Assembly (NCBI RefSeq): GCF_002563925.1
Contig: NZ_PDJD01000001.1
Location: 62,001-126,000, forward strand
Direction of reading: 5' to 3'
Length of the DNA: 64,000 bases
Source of the DNA: Serinibacter salmoneus
Lineage (GTDB): Bacteria; Actinomycetota; Actinomycetes; Actinomycetales; Beutenbergiaceae
Shown one piece after another: positions 53,211-61,090 of this stretch (position 1 is its first letter; each line of letters opens with the position of its first letter). The notes under the pieces are model-generated. The model was not told the origin of the DNA. It ran no database searches and worked only from the letters and a program-made list of their open reading frames with translations. Made by a program: the position numbers and the translations under genes.

Positions 53211-54560
53211 TCAGCCGAGTGTCACCACGGGCTTCGAGGGTGCGTTGTTGCCGCCCGCCCGAAAGAGTTCGATCGCACCGTCCTGCGATACCTTGAACGC
53301 CGAACCATAGTGTGACAATCGCTGCGCCGCGGCGCGTCTCCCGCCACCGCCTCCGCCCGGAACCGACACGATCGCTCCGGCTGCGATCAGGGTTCCGTCT
53401 GACAGCACAATTGTGGCACCGTCCATATTGAGCAATTCAAGCCTGCGATCACGAGAGAGCTCGTGAAACTTCACGGACCGCGATCCGCGGGCAATCAATC
53501 GCGCACGGACATCACGGTGCTCGGCTGGCTCGAGATCCCACCGGTTCTTAGGTTGCACAAGCGCCGGCTCAAGCCTGCATGCCTCCTCGAAGTCGGGGAG
53601 TCGTGCTTGCTCAACGATGGCAATGGTTGCACCGTGCCGATTGAAACTCGCATCAACGAGCGCCTCGAGAATCGCATCGTTCACGCCGGGGTAGGCGAGT
53701 CGTCGCGTGCTTAGTGAGGCGCGAGGAAATGCGCGCCACGATCCTCGTCGAAACGCGTAGGTGAGTTCGCCGGAGATGAGCACCGCGATATCTCCGCTGT
53801 GCTGTATGGAGAACGCCGGTGTTCGGTGCACGCGTGAATATGCTGCTAGCCGAGCGAGCTCAGCCGGATACCAAGCCGCGTTGTCCGGGTGCAGGGTCGG
53901 CTCATTGAGATCCTCAATGCCAGTGACGCGCGCAAACTTGTCGACACAGATCGCCGTAGATCGGGAGGCCCCGAGTGCGGGATACCACGGGTACGCACCG
54001 CGATCCTGATAGTGATCCAAGAGGATGCTGTGGTCGCCTGGCTTCCCATCCGTGCCTATCACGACATTGGTGTGGATCGGCTGGCCCTCATAGGTAGAGA
54101 TCGCAACCTCTCGAAGAAAGTCGAGGATGGTTGTGAAGGCCGGCACGTGCCGATCAACGTCGCGATCCCGAGGCGTTTCGCCCACTTCGTCCGACAGGAC
54201 TCGCGCAATGGCAGTGGAGGTCAGGGAGCGTAGCACCACGGCCCTGAACGTCTCGGGCGTTTGTGCCAGGTCGCCGAGGGCCTTGCTGTACGCGGCGATG
54301 AACCTCATCTCCCGAGGTTCAAAGGCGCTTGATCGCCAGAGGCGCAGGGCTCGCGCAGGGGTCGCGGCAAGCTGGGGCAACGGGATCTCTTTGGACGACG
54401 GGGCGTGGCGATCCCGGCGCGGTTGTCGCGCGCTGGGCTGCTCGCTTGGCTCGACGAAACTCACGTCGTCGGGGTGGAGGCCAAGCATCACGATCAAGTC
54501 CTGCTTGGCCTGGTGGTCGAGCGCGGCTTGAGCGTCAGTCCAGTTCGTGTCCTCGGTCAT
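53211..54560 (-). CDS. DisA_N (DAC) domain nucleotide cyclase-like protein
   Basis: A protein of about 449 aa. Residues 1-80 are polar, and 85-250 form an unassigned domain. The C-terminal 190 aa match the diadenylate cyclase (DisA_N/DAC) fold: AILEALVDASFNRHGATIAIVEQ near 278, then the catalytic DGA motif in LLNMDGATIVLSDG near 379, LIAAGAIVSVPGGG, and GGGRRAAAQRLSHYGSAFKV near 400-420. The classic RHR triad is replaced by GRRAAA, as in divergent actinobacterial relatives, so the exact product is open. DAC enzymes join two ATP into cyclic di-AMP. ATG at 54560 has GGAGG 5 nt upstream. There is no DisA helical DNA-binding domain and no CdaA membrane helices. It is divergent from the 2TM-SAVED-like gene 85 nt away, suggesting signal maker and receptor (inference). 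Confidence 0.75.
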   Translation of the reverse strand: MTEDTNWTDAQAALDHQAKQDLIVMLGLHPDDVSFVEPSEQPSARQPRRDRHAPSSKEIPLPQLAATPARALRLWRSSAFEPREMRFIAAYSKALGDLAQTPETFRAVVLRSLTSTAIARVLSDEVGETPRDRDVDRHVPAFTTILDFLREVAISTYEGQPIHTNVVIGTDGKPGDHSILLDHYQDRGAYPWYPALGASRSTAICVDKFARVTGIEDLNEPTLHPDNAAWYPAELARLAAYSRVHRTPAFSIQHSGDIAVLISGELTYAFRRGSWRAFPRASLSTRRLAYPGVNDAILEALVDASFNRHGATIAIVEQARLPDFEEACRLEPALVQPKNRWDLEPAEHRDVRARLIARGSRSVKFHELSRDRRLELLNMDGATIVLSDGTLIAAGAIVSVPGGGGGGRRAAAQRLSHYGSAFKVSQDGAIELFRAGGNNAPSKPVVTLG

Positions 54561-54645
54561 CACGTCCTCCAGAGCGCGGCTGCGCGCCTAGTCTAGGCTA
54601 GTGGTCGCAAGTGCCGGGTCACGATCTTGAAGAAGGTGCCACCGC

Positions 54646-55833
54646 GTGGGTATGAGCAAGCGGAGTTCGAAAGGGCAGCGTGCTGAGTGGGTCACCGGTG
54701 AGTGGAAAGATACGACCTGGCGGTGGCAACGCAGGTACGCTGTGATTGCTGCGGTCTTGCTGGTGGTGGCGACAACCGCAGCCCCCATTGTCTTGGACAT
54801 CTGGCTGGAAGGGCGACCGGACTCGCAGCGCGTTTGGTTCCTTGTGGGTGCAGCGGTGGTCACTGTGGTTGCGTTGTTTCTTGCATGGTGGGCGACGTTT
54901 CGAGGGTCGGTCCTTGCCAACATTGACTCGGTGGTCTATGTCTCCATTGCGCAATTGGGTGAGACGGGGTGGTACCTGGACAATCTCCCTCGGCAGAAGA
55001 TGAAGCGATTCGAGTCGATTCGGCGAGTATATTCGCCTAGGTTGTCGGAAGGGACCATTGTCGACCTGCGCGGCCAACTCGAGTCCGCCTCTGCTGCGCT
55101 GGAGGAGGCGCAGGCGCGTGCGCATGGGGCGTCCCTCACCATTGTTCCGGGCGGGCATTTCCCGGCAGCGTTTGCGCTCGGAGCCCGCGCGGTCGTTTTC
55201 CCGGAGAGCGAGATCACCGAGTACGCGAAAGCGCACAAGCTGGGCGGTGCGGGCGCGGGCGGCAAATCGGATCGAGTCCGCCAGGCGGTGTTCTCGATCG
55301 GTGGGGCGGAACTGAGTTGCGGAACCGAGGCCACGGCAGGCCTCGAAGGGCCGCTCGCCTACAGCGCTGCCCCGTCTCCTTCGGAATCGGGGGGCGAGGT
55401 GGTCTCGCTGCGGATCGGAATCGCCAACGAGGACAATGTTCCTCAATGGCTGTGTGAGGAGCCCGTCACGTTCATTCTCGGCGCGTTGGACGGCGGCGGG
55501 CGTCTATCTTCGATCCAGGTGAGGTCGGGTGCGGATCACGACAAGTCTGCGGTGTCCCCCCTTGGCGCAGCCAAGGCCGTAGCATTCGCGATCACCAAAG
55601 CACTGCATGATTCGCCGACTGCGGCCGTGGAGGTGCGGGCGCGTGTGCCAAGGGCCGTGGCGTTTGCAGCGGGCGCCCTCTTCATGGCACGGCCAAAGTG
55701 GCGGGACGGAAACCGTGAGATCCGTCTCGCCATGCAAGATCTCAGCCGTCTGCGGCTATTCGCCCCGACGTACCAGACGGACGAGAACGGCCACGACGTG
55801 CCCGGTCCCATGCGCGAGCACCGAGTGTTCTGA
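54646..55833 (+). CDS. Two-TM protein with SAVED-like sensor domain
   Basis: A 395-aa protein. Two N-terminal transmembrane helices lie at about residues 30-52 and 64-86. The cytoplasmic part has two similar Rossmann-like halves: SLTIVPGGHFPAAFALGARAV near 160-180 and AVEVRARVPRAVAFAAGALFM near 325-345, each with the pattern xP-A-AFxxGA typical of SAVED/CARF folds, plus IGIANEDNV and a Y-containing C-terminal strand. In CBASS, 2TM-SAVED effectors bind a cyclic nucleotide and disrupt the inner membrane. The match here is by pattern only. GTG at 54646 (AAGG 9 nt upstream) or ATG 54652 may start. The divergent DAC-type cyclase gene 85 nt away would supply the ligand. Confidence 0.65.
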   Translation: MGMSKRSSKGQRAEWVTGEWKDTTWRWQRRYAVIAAVLLVVATTAAPIVLDIWLEGRPDSQRVWFLVGAAVVTVVALFLAWWATFRGSVLANIDSVVYVSIAQLGETGWYLDNLPRQKMKRFESIRRVYSPRLSEGTIVDLRGQLESASAALEEAQARAHGASLTIVPGGHFPAAFALGARAVVFPESEITEYAKAHKLGGAGAGGKSDRVRQAVFSIGGAELSCGTEATAGLEGPLAYSAAPSPSESGGEVVSLRIGIANEDNVPQWLCEEPVTFILGALDGGGRLSSIQVRSGADHDKSAVSPLGAAKAVAFAITKALHDSPTAAVEVRARVPRAVAFAAGALFMARPKWRDGNREIRLAMQDLSRLRLFAPTYQTDENGHDVPGPMREHRVF

Positions 55834-55905
55834 CTGTCACTCGAGTAGTTGGTGGCGCGAGCGGCGAGCCTGGGTGTGTGGTGAGTGGACCACGCTGGGT
55901 GTAGT

Positions 55906-55930
55906 GACCGCACACGGGCGCGGTGCGGTC
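55906..55930. terminator. Bidirectional terminator hairpin
   Basis: GACCGCAC (55906-55913) and GTGCGGTC (55923-55930) are perfect 8-bp complements around a 9-nt loop, in the 100-nt gap between the convergent SAVED-like and DUF1998 helicase genes. There is no T-run, as is usual for actinobacterial terminators. Confidence 0.6.
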
Positions 55931-55933
55931 CCA

Positions 55934-58900
55934 TCATGGCGCGAGTGCCCGCCACACGAGGTCAGGACGCGCTCGCAACTCACGCGGATCGGTCCACACC
56001 ACCCGTGCGGCCTTCTCCCGAGCAGCCTCCTCGGCGCGGGCCTGTTGAGGAAGGAGCTGACCGCTGCGCGGCCAAAGGGGGTGCCCGATGAGGGCGATCG
56101 TCCCATCGACCGTGAGGCATGGCAGGTCGCCGATTGTCCCGAGCGTGAGGTGCGAGAGGACTGGGCCGAAACTCTTGCGGAAGGCCTCGGCCGCCGCAAC
56201 GCCCTGCGATCCGTAACCGTGAGGATGGAGGCCTTGTCCAAGCGCGAGGGATGCCGCATCGATTGCCAGTCGCCAATCGAGTTGACCGTGCAGGCGTTGG
56301 TTGTCCCAGGAGCGCAAGCAGTCGGGGCACGACGACTGACACTCGGCGTGTGAGGCCGCGGCCCACCGGGTTGCGAGAATTGAGGATATCTCGCTGAGCA
56401 GTTCGGGAACGTGGCGGTGTCCAATCTCGACGGCGTACCCAGCGCCGTTTTCGAGGGTGTCGGCGAGATAGATCAGGTGTGTCTGTTGGCCGTTGACCTG
56501 CCGCGGCTGTGTGCCGGCGATCAGTTCAGCTGGGTCGATATCGAGCGCGGTCTGCGCTCCGCGGCGTAGAGCCTCTGCCAGAGAGTCCAATGCCGCCTTC
56601 CCGTGCGGTCCGATCTCTCGGTGCGTGGCGATCACCCCACCAGGAAGTTCGAGGTGGTTTGCCAGGAGCAGCAGAGCGTCGGTGACCCTCAGGTCTCCGA
56701 TGGCGACGCCGTGGAGGTCCGGCCGCTGGTCGTCACTAGCCGTGACGTAGCCAGGGGGCAAGCGCGTCAGGTTGAATCCATCTCCAGCGTTGTCATTCAG
56801 GGTGAGGATGATCTGCCTTGGCAGAGGCCAGATGTCGCAGTGGCCGGCGCGTCGCGGATCGGCGGGGAGGTCGACCCAGTTCAGTGATGGGGGGTTCGCG
56901 CGAGCACCCTCGTCGACATCGACAAGCTCTCCATCCGCTTTCGTTGCGGATCGAAAACCCAGCGGCCGGTACATCGTAATGCTGGAAAGTGGTGTGCCAC
57001 ACAGCGGGCAGGCCTCGCCTTGGGGTGTGGCAGAGCGCGCGACCATCGCCGTGGAGCAGTCGCCGCATCGCCAGACGGTGACCTTGGGTCCCATGGCGTC
57101 ACCGGTGGACTGCCTCGGGCGGGTGAACCCGTCTACGGTGTGGATCCAACCGTCTTTGGCGACTTGTGACTGTGGTGAGAAGAGCGAGACGGCCTGCGCG
57201 AGCGGACGGGAACTGATCGTGGACCGGTAGCCTCCTTGCCTGTCAACCTCCACCAGGTCTCGTGACGTGGTCGGGAAACCGAACATAGGGAGCACCCCGG
57301 CGGCCGCGAGCAGTGCAGACAGGTGCCGATGGTCGTGGGTGCCGGCATTGACTGCTTGATCGATCTCCTCAACGAGTTCCGTCTGAGCCCACCGTTGCTC
57401 GTTGCTGATGCTCGTCAGGTTGTACGCGGTGAGCCCCTGGATCACGGGATGGACATTGCTGCGCTTGCCAAGCCACGCTGCGATGGACTCGCGGCGATCT
57501 GGCCAGGCCGTCGTGAGACCGAACTCGCCGTGAACGCTGTCGGAAGAACTTTCACCGGTGGGGCGAAGAGTGCGGAATGCGCGCCGCAGTAATTCGGCGG
57601 CAAGGCCGCGCCGGACGACCTCCAGTCGGTCGGTATCAAGGAACGGGGCGGGCGGTAGGTCTCCGGTCATGCGTTCTGCGTGCTGGAAGTAGTAGTCGTC
57701 ATGACTACGATCTCGAGTGACCGTGAGGGCGAACGAGAAAGTCTGACCAGCTCGGCCCGCTCGGCCAACTCGTTGCTGATAGTTGAAGCGTTGAGGCGGC
57801 ATGTTGCCCATCACAATCGCCTGCAGGCTCCCGATGTCAACCCCAGACTCCAGGGTTGTCGTCGCGCTGAGCACGTCGATGGGGGAGGTGGAGTCGTTCT
57901 CACGAGGATGCGGATACAGGACGCCACGGAAGAGCCTCTGGCGCCGGCGCGCTTCACTCGGGGGACTGGTTTGGCCAGTGAGCTCTGCCACCGCCATGCG
58001 CTGCGGCTCCTGCGCGGAGAGCCATGCGTAATACGCACCGGCCTCCACGTCGCCCCGATCTTCGGGGGCGACCGTTCCCGGGCACGCGGTGCGAGTGCAC
58101 ACACCTCCGGACCGGTGCAGGTGTCGGCGACCGCAGAAGTCGCACCTCCAGTGCTCCGTAGGCGGATGCACCTGGAGCGGCAAGTCGGTTCGGTCGAGCG
58201 GGATGAGATCATCGCTAATGATGGGTCGCAGCGCGTCACTAACCCGCTGGCTCACCTGGTCCTGAACGAGGCCGTGCCGCGCCGCATACCTTTCGAGGTA
58301 GTCCTTCGCGGCCTGCGTGAGCGGATCGCTGGGTAGAGAGCCATTGCGGGGGGACCAGCGGCTGCCCATGAGGAGGAGACGCAAAACGGAGGCCGTAGCC
58401 TCCCGATACTCGTCCGGCGCGCCCGCTGGTTCGAGCCACGCAACGCCGGCGGTCTCGAGATCGTGGCTCGACGTGCCGCCGAAGAGGTCGCCCATCGAAG
58501 CGGCGAGGCTGGCACGGAAGTGTTTCAACTCCTCGGTGCGGATCGAGTGCCCGACCTGCTCCCACGCACCCGGTACTGGCGGCTCGAACGCGCGATACCA
58601 CGGTGTGACGTCGTCAGCGAGGGTGAGTGAACTCGAGCGCGGACCCCCGGGAGGGATGCCCAGACGAACCAGCGCGAGCGAAACGCGCTGCACGAGATCC
58701 GGCCAGGTGGTGGCAGAGCCGCCGGAGTCGCTCTCGAAGGCGGCGATGCGGTCGAGATCCTCGGGCGTCTCACGACCTGCGGCGAGGGCACGAAAGGCAT
58801 CCGCCACCTCAGGGTGGGCGTACTCCAGATCACTCGCTGCCGCTCGCCATTCAAGGGGCAGATCCCTGCGGGCGTTGCGGCGGAGCAGGTCCGCAGCCGA

Positions 58901-61087
58901 CGGCGGACGCTCCTCGAGTACCTTGCTGACCACCTGACGCAACGTGTCCCGGTAGTGATGAATGTTCAAAGCGATCGCGGTACGGGCTGCCTGGTCGCGG
59001 CTGTCGGAGAAGACGATCGTGCGTGCACTTGGTTGAGTCGGATCCTCGGCTCGCTGATGTCTCAACTGATTGAGCGCATTCGCCGTGACAAGCTCCACAG
59101 CCTGAGGGGGGGCTTGTGTATGGGCGCGAATCGGCGAACGCACCTCCCCTTGCGACAACCGCTGTTGCCGGTACTGGTGGTTGCATCGAGGGCACCGGAT
59201 GGGCAACGCTGGAGTCCCTTGCCCGCCGTTCTTAGCCTCGAGAACGAGCCCAGTGGCGTCATGGGAGGTCGGCTGCAGGAAGCCGACCGCCGGTGCCAGA
59301 TTGGCAAGGACGAAATCCGCGTGTTTGCCCGAGCCTCTCATCGACGCCGGCGTGGTGTGCGGCCAGTACCAGCGGTACTCCGCGGCGTCACGGCGAAAGA
59401 TCGGCGGTATCCGATCACGCTCGTTCGCGGGTGTGAGCCCGAGGAAGTATCCGTCGGCTACCCCGCCCGCCTGCACCCATCCTCCGAGGGAGGCATCACC
59501 GCAGACAAAGCAGTACAAGAGGTCGAGAACTCGGCCGCCGCAATCGCAGAAATGCCGCGGGTAGACAAACAAGCGACCGATTCCGGTGGTATTCCCTGCG
59601 CGTTGTCGCGCGAGCGGGAGTTGGTCGCATTGCGGATTGCTGCATGCGTACATGGCGCGCATTGTCCGCACGAACGTGTGGGCTCGAAGGCTCGTTCCGG
59701 GCGCACCCGATGGGCCGGCTGAGTTGTCCAGAAGCCGCTCCCACAGTGGTGCCAGATCCGTTTCAGCGCTTCCCGTCAACCGCTCCGCAATGACACGGCT
59801 CGGCGTCGCTCGAACCATGCCACTGGAATCGGTGCACGCGGCGGTGATATCGTCGAGCAGGGTGGCGCTTGAGAGAACTTCGTCCAAGGGGCGGGGAGAA
59901 ACGCCTGGCAGCGTCGGAGGCTTTGGACCAGTGACCAGTTTGAAGGTTCCGCGTGGCACTCCGAACAGTTGCTGGAGGAAGTTACCGCCTTCCGTTCCCA
60001 GTGAGGCGCTGGTGCCAATAATGCGGATCTGCGGCGACGTCGGTTCGAGGCCCAGGCGTAGGAAGAGGCTACGCAGGATCATGGCGATCTCGGTCCCGGT
60101 GGTGCCTCGGTAGAGATGAAGTTCGTCGACAACAAGGGTGAAGGCGTTGCCTGGGTCGCTGGCGAGCCATTCCTTCGTCTGATCGAATATCGGGTCCTCC
60201 AGTGACCGCATCAGCATCACGTTGAGCATCGAATAGTTAGTGATCAGAATGTCTGGCGGGGTGGCGATCATGTCCCAACGCGTGATCAGTTCGCCTCGGC
60301 GGGGGTCCTGCAATTGATGGCGCAGTTCCTCTTGCTTGCGGTGATCGTCGAACTCGCGCGACAATTGCGTGAGATCTTCCGCGATCGTTTGGAGGCCGGG
60401 GTGGCCACCGCGGCTGTTAGGCATAGTGGTCCTGCCCGGTGAGGCCGACGTGTATCGCCCGAACCAGAGATCTGGTCCGCCGCCCTTGCCGATTCCCCTG
60501 ATCGCTCGCCGGAGTCGTACCAGCTGATCCTCCACCAACGCATTTGTCGGGTACAGCACGAGAGCTCGCATGGCAGCCGGTCGCGAGGATTGCCTCACAG
60601 GCTGCCATCGCGGCGGGTTGCTCTCCCACCACAGTGTCCGGGGGCTTGCGTCATCCCATCCGCGTGACTCAAGAAGAAGGCGCGCGAGAAGCGGAAGGAG
60701 GAAGGCCTCTGTCTTTCCCGACCCAGTGCCGGTGGTGATGACGGGGTTGTGCACCTCTGCTTCGCTCAGCGCGACGCGGAGGGATTCGGCCTGGTGCTCT
60801 CCCAAGTACACGTCGCTGGGGTCGGTATCGAAGACGGACCCGAGGAGGAGTTCCGACTCCCGGGTCGTCAGACCTACCGCCTCGCCCGACGCTATGCCTG
60901 GTGCCGAACGCGGAGTCCTGATGACCGGCTCGACAAGGGGATCGGGAACGAGTGCCCGTTGATCAGAAAGGAGTGCTGCACGTTCGTGGCGTAGGCCCGG
61001 ATCGCGTAGCCAGAATGCAGTGTCGATATACCGAAGCATCGCTTCACGAATCGCCGCCGTCATGCTTGTGGGTGTTGCCATGCCCAT
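55934..61087 (-). CDS. DUF1998 superfamily II helicase, DruE-like
   Basis: A 1,717-aa protein. Walker [17 protein letters not shown] near 114-129, [13 protein letters not shown] near 180, [15 protein letters not shown] near 318-332, helicase C lobe [14 protein letters not shown] and [13 protein letters not shown] near 1080-1115, zinc motif CGDCSTAM then CPLC, and DUF1998 near 1530-1600 ([16 protein letters not shown], then [14 protein letters not shown]). Unlike the first DUF1998 helicase in this window, no Vsr-like tail is present. ATG at 61087 follows the upstream stop by 3 nt with GGAG in range, so it is cotranslated with the DruH-like gene. A large unknown protein followed by a DUF1998 helicase is the layout of Druantia type III. 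It should drive DNA unwinding in phage defence. Confidence 0.87.
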   Translation of the reverse strand: MGMATPTSMTAAIREAMLRYIDTAFWLRDPGLRHERAALLSDQRALVPDPLVEPVIRTPRSAPGIASGEAVGLTTRESELLLGSVFDTDPSDVYLGEHQAESLRVALSEAEVHNPVITTGTGSGKTEAFLLPLLARLLLESRGWDDASPRTLWWESNPPRWQPVRQSSRPAAMRALVLYPTNALVEDQLVRLRRAIRGIGKGGGPDLWFGRYTSASPGRTTMPNSRGGHPGLQTIAEDLTQLSREFDDHRKQEELRHQLQDPRRGELITRWDMIATPPDILITNYSMLNVMLMRSLEDPIFDQTKEWLASDPGNAFTLVVDELHLYRGTTGTEIAMILRSLFLRLGLEPTSPQIRIIGTSASLGTEGGNFLQQLFGVPRGTFKLVTGPKPPTLPGVSPRPLDEVLSSATLLDDITAACTDSSGMVRATPSRVIAERLTGSAETDLAPLWERLLDNSAGPSGAPGTSLRAHTFVRTMRAMYACSNPQCDQLPLARQRAGNTTGIGRLFVYPRHFCDCGGRVLDLLYCFVCGDASLGGWVQAGGVADGYFLGLTPANERDRIPPIFRRDAAEYRWYWPHTTPASMRGSGKHADFVLANLAPAVGFLQPTSHDATGLVLEAKNGGQGTPALPIRCPRCNHQYRQQRLSQGEVRSPIRAHTQAPPQAVELVTANALNQLRHQRAEDPTQPSARTIVFSDSRDQAARTAIALNIHHYRDTLRQVVSKVLEERPPSAADLLRRNARRDLPLEWRAAASDLEYAHPEVADAFRALAAGRETPEDLDRIAAFESDSGGSATTWPDLVQRVSLALVRLGIPPGGPRSSSLTLADDVTPWYRAFEPPVPGAWEQVGHSIRTEELKHFRASLAASMGDLFGGTSSHDLETAGVAWLEPAGAPDEYREATASVLRLLLMGSRWSPRNGSLPSDPLTQAAKDYLERYAARHGLVQDQVSQRVSDALRPIISDDLIPLDRTDLPLQVHPPTEHWRCDFCGRRHLHRSGGVCTRTACPGTVAPEDRGDVEAGAYYAWLSAQEPQRMAVAELTGQTSPPSEARRRQRLFRGVLYPHPRENDSTSPIDVLSATTTLESGVDIGSLQAIVMGNMPPQRFNYQQRVGRAGRAGQTFSFALTVTRDRSHDDYYFQHAERMTGDLPPAPFLDTDRLEVVRRGLAAELLRRAFRTLRPTGESSSDSVHGEFGLTTAWPDRRESIAAWLGKRSNVHPVIQGLTAYNLTSISNEQRWAQTELVEEIDQAVNAGTHDHRHLSALLAAAGVLPMFGFPTTSRDLVEVDRQGGYRSTISSRPLAQAVSLFSPQSQVAKDGWIHTVDGFTRPRQSTGDAMGPKVTVWRCGDCSTAMVARSATPQGEACPLCGTPLSSITMYRPLGFRSATKADGELVDVDEGARANPPSLNWVDLPADPRRAGHCDIWPLPRQIILTLNDNAGDGFNLTRLPPGYVTASDDQRPDLHGVAIGDLRVTDALLLLANHLELPGGVIATHREIGPHGKAALDSLAEALRRGAQTALDIDPAELIAGTQPRQVNGQQTHLIYLADTLENGAGYAVEIGHRHVPELLSEISSILATRWAAASHAECQSSCPDCLRSWDNQRLHGQLDWRLAIDAASLALGQGLHPHGYGSQGVAAAEAFRKSFGPVLSHLTLGTIGDLPCLTVDGTIALIGHPLWPRSGQLLPQQARAEEAAREKAARVVWTDPRELRARPDLVWRALAP

Positions 61088-61090
61088 CGG

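Noticed and set aside
53211-54560. Full DisA DNA-integrity scanning protein
   Set aside because: Only the DAC domain is present, at the C-terminus. The helical linker and helix-hairpin-helix domain of DisA are missing, so the symbol disA is not used.
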